Notes under the pieces: generated by a model
What the model saw: only the letters and a program-made list of their open reading frames with translations
Told to the model about the DNA's origin: nothing
Databases searched by the model: none
Assembly: GCA_021772025.1 (NCBI GenBank)
Contig: JAETNT010000004.1
Coordinates: 62,001 to 126,000, forward strand
Reading direction: 5' to 3'
From: Enterocloster bolteae
GTDB taxonomy: Bacteria; Bacillota; Clostridia; Lachnospirales; Lachnospiraceae
DNA: 64,000 bases
Program-made: the position numbers and the translations under genes
Shown: piece by piece, positions 58,121 to 64,000 of the stretch
Layout: each line of letters opens with the position of its first letter
Position numbering within the stretch: position 1 is the stretch's first letter

Positions 58121-59776
58121 TTACGCTAAAATTCCCGCCAATTTCAGGCAGATTCCAATCCCTAAAGTTATTCCTATCAAGCGGTAGATGCTCCATTTTT
58201 TCACCCGGAGCAGGTAAAATAAAAAACCGGTAAAAAGCGCCGGAAGCACGCCTGGAAGCAAGGTATCCAGAAAATCCTGAAGAACAAAAACCGTCTGCCC
58301 TTCTCTGGAGAATTCCATGGCGGCCTGTATCCTTATGCACTCTACCGTCAGCCCTGCGATTACCGCAGAACCTATCATTCTGGCCCCCTGTGACACAGGC
58401 GCAAGCATGTCCTTCAGACGGTCTGTAAAGGACATGCTCAGCCGGTATCCCAGAGCTTCGTTAAACAGCTTTAATCCTAACAGAATCAGATTCATCCCCA
58501 GCAAAAATACCGCCGGGCCTGCCATCATTCCTTCCGCCGCCATGGAAGCTCCTATTGTTGAAAACACCGGGGCAAAGCAGAATTGAACCATAGAATCCCC
58601 GATTCCCGCCAGAGGCCCCATAAGGGCCAGGCGGATGTCCCTGGTATCTTTTGCCGGAATTCCCTGGCGGAAAGCCACTATCTGGAAGCTTGTAAGAATC
58701 GGGAGAAAATTAGGATTTACACTGCAGTATCCTAAGCTGTCTTTTAATTCCCGTCGAAGTTCCTCATCGTTTTTACATAGCCGTTTTAACGCAGGAAACA
58801 TAATATTGGCATATGCCAGCCCTTCATAGTTTCCGTAATTATAGCCGTTTTGCAGCAAATAGGCTCTTAAAGCCGTGCGTTTTGATATACGGCGCAGCTC
58901 CTTTTCGGACACAGAAGAGCCTTCCCCGGAAACCGTCAGAGTATCAGCCTCAGACGGCTTCTGCCAGATCCGGCCAACCGCGCCGGTAACATGTTCTTCC
59001 GGATACTCTGCAGTTTCTGTATATGCGCCCGGCCCCGGCTTACCGCCTGGGGGAATCATCCTCAACCAGACAATAACCCCCGCAGACAAGGCAATCCCGA
59101 TTACCGGCATATGCAGGTAGGCAGACAGAATATATCCTATCAGAACAAAGGGAGCGGCATCCGCTCCTGCCATAGCGTTTAAAATCACGGCAAATCCTAC
59201 TGCCGGGAGAAGGTTTCCGGCAGTTTTAAGCCCTTCTGTCAGCCAGGACGGAATGGCGGAAATCAGAATCTCCAGGTTTTTCGTCTGGTAACAAGCCATA
59301 AACCCAATAAAAAACCCGACAGCGGCAAACATGATAAATGTGCTGTGAGACAACAGGCGAAAACGCCTGTAATTTCCCTGCTCCACCGCCCTCTCCGCCC
59401 AAGGCAGAATCCCGGTTGCAACAGTATAGATCCCGGTAATCAAAAACTGGATCAGCACTGCAAAAGGAAATGAATATGCCAGAGCCGTTCCGGTATCCAC
59501 GCCCTGCTCTTTCATGGTAATGGCAATAACCGTTCCGATAATTCCCGGACCTACCGGGTTTGGGGGAACCGATCCTCCGGAGGATACGCCGAATCCTAAA
59601 AAAGCCAGCTCTCCCACTGCCCCCATCAGCAGTCCCGTCTCAACATCTCCTAAAATGATTCCTGCTCCGGCAGCCATAACCAGACATCGGGTCAGATAGG
59701 TTCCTGTAAGCATGCCGGTAATGCACAAACCGGTCCACAGGCCTGTGAGTACGCATTGGCTAAGCGTAAGCTCCAT
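58121..59776 (-). CDS. PTS mannose-family IIC-IID fusion protein
   Basis: This is a membrane sugar transporter of about 551 residues, start ATG 59776 (AAAGGAG). Residues about 1-245 are the IIC component (LMAAGAGIILGDVETGLLMG-type pattern and FLGFGVSSGGSVPPNP). A 50-residue hydrophilic linker follows, and residues about 295-551 are the IID component (LLQNGYNYGNYEGLAYANIM, NPNFLPILTSFQIVAFRQGI, ALMGPLAGIGDSMVQFCF). Mannose-family IIC and IID are normally separate proteins; the fusion is odd. No IIA or IIB gene is in the window. Confidence 0.92.
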   Translation of the reverse strand: MELTLSQCVLTGLWTGLCITGMLTGTYLTRCLVMAAGAGIILGDVETGLLMGAVGELAFLGFGVSSGGSVPPNPVGPGIIGTVIAITMKEQGVDTGTALAYSFPFAVLIQFLITGIYTVATGILPWAERAVEQGNYRRFRLLSHSTFIMFAAVGFFIGFMACYQTKNLEILISAIPSWLTEGLKTAGNLLPAVGFAVILNAMAGADAAPFVLIGYILSAYLHMPVIGIALSAGVIVWLRMIPPGGKPGPGAYTETAEYPEEHVTGAVGRIWQKPSEADTLTVSGEGSSVSEKELRRISKRTALRAYLLQNGYNYGNYEGLAYANIMFPALKRLCKNDEELRRELKDSLGYCSVNPNFLPILTSFQIVAFRQGIPAKDTRDIRLALMGPLAGIGDSMVQFCFAPVFSTIGASMAAEGMMAGPAVFLLGMNLILLGLKLFNEALGYRLSMSFTDRLKDMLAPVSQGARMIGSAVIAGLTVECIRIQAAMEFSREGQTVFVLQDFLDTLLPGVLPALFTGFLFYLLRVKKWSIYRLIGITLGIGICLKLAGILA

Positions 59777-59789
59777 GGAATCGTCTCCT

Positions 59790-60953
59790 TTACTCCCCAA
59801 ATACCTTTTTCCCTTCCACAAAGGTAGCCGCTACCTTGCACTCTTCATCCAATATTACAAAGCTGGCATCCAGCCCTTCTTTGATATATCCGAAACGGTT
59901 GTCCACACCGATTAATTTCGCAGGATTTTCCGTAAGGAGAGGAATCAGATCTTCTACCGGCAATCCGGTAAAAGCCATAAGGTTCTCCAGAGCTTTTCCG
60001 GTAGTCAGAGTGCTTCCGGCCCGGCTTCCTCCTTCTGCCAGTTTGGCATCTCCGTCAATTACCACCACGTCATTGACCCCCAGCTTATAATTACCGTCCG
60101 GCAGGCCGGCCGCCATAATCGAGTCTGTAACCGCAACCACCCGATCCAGCCCCTTAGTTTTTAATATCAGGCGCACAGTGCCGGGATGAAGGTGACGGCC
60201 ATCGCAGATAACTTCACAATACACGTCATCATCCTCCAGCACGGCTCCCCAGATAGCAGGAAAATGCTGGTGGAGAAGCTTCATGGCGTTGCCGGTATGG
60301 GTTGCGGCCATGGCTCCGTTTTTAATAGCGGCCATAGCCGTATCATAGTCTGCGCCGGAGTGGCCGATGGCAACCTGAATTCCCAGAGCCTTCAGCTTAG
60401 GGATGTCCTCCACCATACCTTCTACCTCCGGCGAAACAGTGATATAACGAATTTCCCCTTCCGCCGCTTTCTGATACTCCTCTACCAGCGGAATATTTTT
60501 TGTCTGAAGCAGGTGCTCTGGCATAGCGCCCTTATATTCGCTGCACAGGAAGGGCCCTTCCAGATGAATCCCCATCATAACGGCCCCCTGGTGCTCCACT
60601 CCTTTCTCTTCTTTCCAGTCTTTATAAGCTTTGATGCAGGCCATAGTCTGCTCCTTGGTATCAGTAAGAACAGAACCCAGCCAGCCTACGGTTCCCTGAC
60701 TTGCCATAAAGCGGCAGATTTTTTCATACCCTTCTGTATCCGCGCTGTTGACGTCCACTCCGGCAGCTCCGTGAGTATGGATATCCAGGAATCCGGGCGC
60801 CAAAAGACGTCCGTTTAAATCCACCATTTCCGCCTCCGGATCCGAAATCCACTGGCCAATCCTTGCAATCTTTCCGTCCTCTGCCAGCACGCTTAAGGGC
60901 TTAAACTCGTGATCCTGATATACATATCCATTATAAAAACAAACTTTGCTCAT
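59790..60953 (-). CDS. nagA: N-acetylglucosamine/galactosamine-6-phosphate deacetylase
   Basis: NagA removes the acetyl group from a 6-phospho-N-acetylhexosamine in the cytoplasm. The 387-residue protein has the amidohydrolase sites: GFLDIHTHGAAGVDVN, GIHLEGPFLCSEYKGA (metal Glu), IGHSGADYDTA, ATHTGNAMKLLHQHF, CDGRHLHP and the catalytic aspartate in AVTDSIMAAGLPDG. The usual THLFNAM/THTFNAM is THTGNAM. Metabolic neighbours favour the GalNAc-specific AgaA role, but NagA and AgaA are not distinguishable by motif. GTGAGG precedes the ATG at 60953. Confidence 0.93.
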   Translation of the reverse strand: MSKVCFYNGYVYQDHEFKPLSVLAEDGKIARIGQWISDPEAEMVDLNGRLLAPGFLDIHTHGAAGVDVNSADTEGYEKICRFMASQGTVGWLGSVLTDTKEQTMACIKAYKDWKEEKGVEHQGAVMMGIHLEGPFLCSEYKGAMPEHLLQTKNIPLVEEYQKAAEGEIRYITVSPEVEGMVEDIPKLKALGIQVAIGHSGADYDTAMAAIKNGAMAATHTGNAMKLLHQHFPAIWGAVLEDDDVYCEVICDGRHLHPGTVRLILKTKGLDRVVAVTDSIMAAGLPDGNYKLGVNDVVVIDGDAKLAEGGSRAGSTLTTGKALENLMAFTGLPVEDLIPLLTENPAKLIGVDNRFGYIKEGLDASFVILDEECKVAATFVEGKKVFGE

Positions 60954-61012
60954 GATCTAACCTCACTATTTGTAAGATACCAGGGTCAAAAGACCTTTTT
61001 GAACCCATTCCT

Positions 61013-62500
61013 TTATTTTACATATGCATCGGGATGTGCACAATGATTGGTTCCATCGTAAACCTCATCCTTCATCATCAGATGAACCGCGCTGCACTTA
61101 AAGGTCTGAGGCAGAGCCAGAATCTTAGGATTGGGGCCCACATATTTCTTCATCGCATCCTGAAGAGCTTCCTCTATGGTTGCCCGGGTCTTTAAGCCCA
61201 TGCCTCTTGCATAGCCCGGCTCCTGAGCGCCGCAGATATAGATAGCGGAAGTGTTCATCTCTGCAATCTGGCCGCAGCTCATCATAGAAAAGCCATGGAA
61301 AGGATGGAACGCATTTCCGAAGCGGTATTTGCGGATGTATTCCTCATTGGTTGCAAAGAGCTGTCCGTAGCGATCCATGTCGGTCAGCACATTCATATGG
61401 TCGTGCTGGAACATTTCATAGCACTCTCTCAAATAAGGCCACAGCTCATCATGGAAGTAGCCGTTGCAGATAGACGAGCAGATGATCACACAGTTATCCT
61501 TCATTACTCTCTTATGGCGGATTACCTGTGCAGACAAGGCCTGCATCATCATAATGGGATTGGTTCCCATACCGTCCCCGTAGTGGAAGAACTGAGGCAT
61601 ACCAAATACCATAACATCATACTTTTCTTCTGCAAAAGGCACGTAGGTACGCTTGTCCGCCATCTTCCAGGAAATGGGCTGCATCTCTTTTGCATAGCCG
61701 CTGTTAATCTCAATCTGTCTGGATTTGGTATCTAAAACAGCATCGCAGCAGAAAAACTTCTTACCCATGTGCTCTTCCATCTTCATGCCGATCTCATCAA
61801 ATTTGCTTCTCATTAAAGACTTGCCGCTAACCGGGGTAAAGTCCTGACGGTGCATAACCTGAGGAACATGATGGGAAGCGATAGAACTCCAGTGGTTTAA
61901 GCCGGTAGCGCAGTGTTTGTAGCCTCCGGAGTATCCGCCGTAAGGGTTGCCCTGGGTATGGCCGATAAGAACGGCAACATCGCTGTCATGTACATAACGG
62001 TTTAAAAATACGGGATCGCCTCTGTCAGTGCGTCCGCAGTCTACCAGGTGATCATAGTCCTCGCTGTCGTGGTTAATAATCTGTCCGGTATACCAGAACT
62101 CATTAAACAGCTCCGCTCCCAATACGCCGTAAATCTCTTCCTTGGTATTCTTTCTGTGAAGGCCGTTGGAACAGATTAAAAGAATATCTTTTTTCTCAAC
62201 GCCGGCGCTGTAGAGTTCCTTTAAAATTAGTTTAATCGAAACCTTTCTGTGGGAGGTCGGCTGCTCCCCGCCTTTTACCCGATCCGGGAAAACAATAGTA
62301 ACCTTGGAACCCTTATGAGCCAGCTCTGTAAGAGGCGGCATACCGATAGGATTCCGGATAGACTCTAACGTCCTGGCCTCCAGTTCTTCCTCCGGGATAT
62401 AGGGCGGATCCGCAACGGTAACGCCGGGAATAAATACATCCGTGTTGTCAGGAAGCTCTGCGGCCATTAAGCCCTGGCCATATTCAAACTCTAATTTCAT
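61013..62500 (-). CDS. LarA-like (lactate racemase family) protein
   Basis: This 495-residue protein starts at ATG 62500 (AAAAGGAGAG). It fits the LarA/DUF2088 family: IVFPDRVKGGEQPTSHRKVS, LLICSNGLHRKNTKEE, the Lys-containing loop PYGGYSGGYKHCATGLNHWS and the following SHH. LarA uses a nickel-pincer cofactor for racemisation of 2-hydroxy acids, and relatives act on sugar acids. The larBCE cofactor genes are not here, and one cannot claim lactate as substrate. A sugar-acid or polyol epimerisation in amino-sugar breakdown is possible. Confidence 0.82.
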   Translation of the reverse strand: MKLEFEYGQGLMAAELPDNTDVFIPGVTVADPPYIPEEELEARTLESIRNPIGMPPLTELAHKGSKVTIVFPDRVKGGEQPTSHRKVSIKLILKELYSAGVEKKDILLICSNGLHRKNTKEEIYGVLGAELFNEFWYTGQIINHDSEDYDHLVDCGRTDRGDPVFLNRYVHDSDVAVLIGHTQGNPYGGYSGGYKHCATGLNHWSSIASHHVPQVMHRQDFTPVSGKSLMRSKFDEIGMKMEEHMGKKFFCCDAVLDTKSRQIEINSGYAKEMQPISWKMADKRTYVPFAEEKYDVMVFGMPQFFHYGDGMGTNPIMMMQALSAQVIRHKRVMKDNCVIICSSICNGYFHDELWPYLRECYEMFQHDHMNVLTDMDRYGQLFATNEEYIRKYRFGNAFHPFHGFSMMSCGQIAEMNTSAIYICGAQEPGYARGMGLKTRATIEEALQDAMKKYVGPNPKILALPQTFKCSAVHLMMKDEVYDGTNHCAHPDAYVK

Positions 62501-62584
62501 AGGGAATCTCTCCTTTTTATATAATCGTCTGTTTCCTGTGACCGCTGCCCGGGCTGCTGTAAAAATCAGGCCGGACAACTCTTA

Positions 62585-63421
62585 TTATTTACCCATGTAA
62601 GTCTTAATAATCTCCAAATACTCTTCCGGGTAGAATCCGATATCTCCCTGGAATCGGGTGAGGGCGATAAGCCCGCCGTCCATTACCGGGATAGAGGAAA
62701 GCATCCGGGCATTGTCCACCTTCAGGCCTCCTCCGTAGACCACGTCCATACCTCCGGTAATTTCCTTCACATAAGTTCCAATCTTCGTAATGTACTCTTT
62801 ATCCGGCGGGATCTTTCCCGGCCCAATGGCCCAGACAGGCTCATAGGCAATGGTAACCCTGGACTTGTCAACTCCCTCTAATCCGGCGGTAAGCTGCTCC
62901 TTTAACACATCCTGCCAGCGCTCCTGCTCCTGTGCAGACTCACCGATACAGTAGAGAACCGAAAGGCCTGCTTTCACGGCTGCCCGGATTTCTTTATTTA
63001 GCAGACGGTTAACCGCTGCGGTATCCGCCGCCCCGGCTTCAGCAAGGATCCCCGCCTTATCCCGGCGTTCCTCGCAATGGCCGATAATGGTGGTCGTGCA
63101 CCCTGCCGCTTTCATCGCGTTTCCGGTACGGTTGGTAGTAAATGCTCCAAAATTGCCGCCTATCTCCGTGTCCTCCCGGTAAACGCCCTGACACCCTACC
63201 TGCACCGGGCTGTTTTCGCATAAAGCCCCTGCTGCTCCCAGAACATGGGCTTCCGGGAAATACATGGCAAACTCCACGTCATCTTCCGCGTACTTTTTTA
63301 AAGCTTCCTGGGTATTGCTTACAATAAACGCTCCCCACTCTTTAACCGGGGCTACGCTGTTGACGCCGCCGTACTCCTTAGGAATGTCAAACCGTTTCAG
63401 GTTGAGGAAAATGTGTTTCAT
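62585..63421 (-). CDS. tpiA: Triose-phosphate isomerase (divergent, pathway-specific copy)
   Basis: The 278-residue TIM barrel interconverts dihydroxyacetone phosphate and glyceraldehyde-3-phosphate. Catalytic features are recognisable: Lys in FLNLKRFDIP (canonical NWKM replaced by NLKR), His in TIIGHCEERRDKA (canonical GHSERR changed), and Glu in TIAYEPVWAIGPGK. YGGGLKVDN is the phosphate loop. It is longer than the usual about 250 residues. The ATG overlaps the phosphofructokinase stop (ATGA). The position suggests it serves the local sugar pathway, while the glycolytic copy lies elsewhere. Confidence 0.9.
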   Translation of the reverse strand: MKHIFLNLKRFDIPKEYGGVNSVAPVKEWGAFIVSNTQEALKKYAEDDVEFAMYFPEAHVLGAAGALCENSPVQVGCQGVYREDTEIGGNFGAFTTNRTGNAMKAAGCTTTIIGHCEERRDKAGILAEAGAADTAAVNRLLNKEIRAAVKAGLSVLYCIGESAQEQERWQDVLKEQLTAGLEGVDKSRVTIAYEPVWAIGPGKIPPDKEYITKIGTYVKEITGGMDVVYGGGLKVDNARMLSSIPVMDGGLIALTRFQGDIGFYPEEYLEIIKTYMGK

Positions 63422-64000
63422 TTTTTATCCTCCTTATAATAATCGTTAAAGTCAATGAAATCTCTAAGTTCCGGACCGATTAAAGGGCGGCACCATTTGG
63501 CAAATTCCTCTGTCACATCATTCTTTCTCTCATTTACGTAAGATTCGGGAATCACTCTCTCATAAAGCATTACCTGCTCAATGGGAATCCGCTCTACATG
63601 GATGTGATAGGAACCGTCTTCCGTCTCATCCCGGATAAAGCCGATCATCACGCCGCTCTCGCCGTTCATGGCTGCTTTTAAGGCTTCCCTGCCTGCCAGC
63701 ACTGCCTCATCCCGGTCTACCGGAGACTGCCATGCAATGGATGCACGACCGCAAATACCCGGCTTTTCACTGCGCGCCTTAATTCCCAGCTTCTTTACCA
63801 CCAGGTTTGCCAGATGGGAGCTTACATCTCCGTAATAGGTGGCGCGCCCGCTTTTAAAAATGGGAGGAACGATAGGCTCACCCTTTTCATCCTTTAATCC
63901 CTCGCTGGCTACTACTACCACACCGCCCAGTTTGTCATACAGCTTCTTTACATCCTCCAGAAATTCTTCTTCATTAAAAGGAAATTCGGGAAGGTAAATC
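63418..64000 (-). CDS. 6-phosphofructokinase family protein, C-terminal part (cut by window edge)
   Basis: About 193 C-terminal residues are in the window; the gene begins beyond 64000. IYLPEFPFNEEEFLEDVKKL, GVVVVASEGLKDEKGEPIVP, KARSEKPGICGRASIAWQSP and VDRDEAVLAGREALKAAMNG match phosphofructokinase C-terminal halves, including the substrate-binding region. With the tagatose-type genes it may phosphorylate tagatose-6-phosphate. ATP or pyrophosphate dependence cannot be judged from this part. The stop overlaps the triose-phosphate isomerase start. Confidence 0.87.
   Translation of the reverse strand, partial: IYLPEFPFNEEEFLEDVKKLYDKLGGVVVVASEGLKDEKGEPIVPPIFKSGRATYYGDVSSHLANLVVKKLGIKARSEKPGICGRASIAWQSPVDRDEAVLAGREALKAAMNGESGVMIGFIRDETEDGSYHIHVERIPIEQVMLYERVIPESYVNERKNDVTEEFAKWCRPLIGPELRDFIDFNDYYKEDKK

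Noticed and set aside
60965-61012. Small inverted repeat GGGTC...GACCC-like between NagA and the LarA-like gene
   Set aside because: The arms are interrupted and no T-run follows on the minus strand, so a terminator inside this operon is not supported.

Overview
The window looks like a chromosomal segment of a motile, anaerobic, low-to-moderate GC Firmicute, most likely a Lachnospiraceae/Clostridia gut bacterium. This rests on the clostridial flagellar gene order, FliY in place of FliN, FlbD, strong AGGAGG ribosome sites and CxPxR-type sulfatase chemistry. Every intact gene is on the minus strand, so transcription runs from high to low coordinates. No rRNA, tRNA or CRISPR was seen.

Region 1 (1-18640): a flagellar operon behind a good sigma-A type promoter (TTGACT-N17-TACTAT, 18582-18610). 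The order is flgB, fliE, fliF, fliG, fliH, fliI, fliJ, fliK, flgD, a TIGR02530-like gene, flgE, flbD, motA, motB, fliM, cheY, flgC, fliY, fliO, fliP, fliQ, fliR, flhB, flhA (cut by the window edge). Two departures stand out. flgC is not between flgB and fliE but about 13 kb downstream, and there is no fliL between motB and fliM. A chemoreceptor gene with a zinc-binding CZB-type sensor (18734-20386) has its own promoter.

Region 2 (20471-47895): a large surface-glycan island immediately upstream, in two apparent transcription units. The first runs from a promoter at 47867-47895 through WcbI-like, Stealth, PIG-L deacetylase, methyltransferase, WbsX and FkbM genes to a terminator at 40487-40524. 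The second runs from a promoter at 40416-40445 and makes a probable CDP-polyol (cytidylyltransferase, polyol-phosphate dehydrogenase, pentulose-phosphate epimerase). It continues with a TagF-like transferase fused to a probable beta-propeller, asparagine synthetase-like amidotransferase, deacetylase, glycosyltransferases, an APS-kinase-like/methyltransferase fusion, LicD, UDP-GalNAc-uronate type dehydrogenase and epimerase, and a giant glycosyltransferase-HAD protein. A small Rossmann-like module recurs about ten times in nine proteins of this island, fused to unrelated catalytic domains or alone behind a membrane anchor. The island sits against the flagellar operon, and no flippase, polymerase or initiating transferase is visible. 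A flagellin or cell-surface phosphoglycan is therefore the favoured inference.

Region 3 (47950-48350): a frameshifted, truncated PD-(D/E)XK transposase-type pseudogene on the plus strand and a strong bidirectional terminator.

Region 4 (48375-64000): amino-sugar catabolism. A LacI regulator with three matching operators, one over its own promoter, sits beside an ABC transporter operon (binding lipoprotein, sulfatase without signal peptide, two permeases, class II aldolase, SIS isomerase). Upstream lies a second operon: phosphofructokinase (partial), triose-phosphate isomerase, LarA-like protein, NagA, PTS IIC-IID fusion and a fucose-isomerase-like protein. Together these supply every step expected for N-acetylgalactosamine-6-phosphate to triose phosphates through tagatose phosphates, with sulfate removal inside the cell. 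Unusual 50-bp repeats carrying ribosome-binding sites lie upstream of the aldolase and SIS genes, and a dense hairpin cluster lies at 56550-56722.
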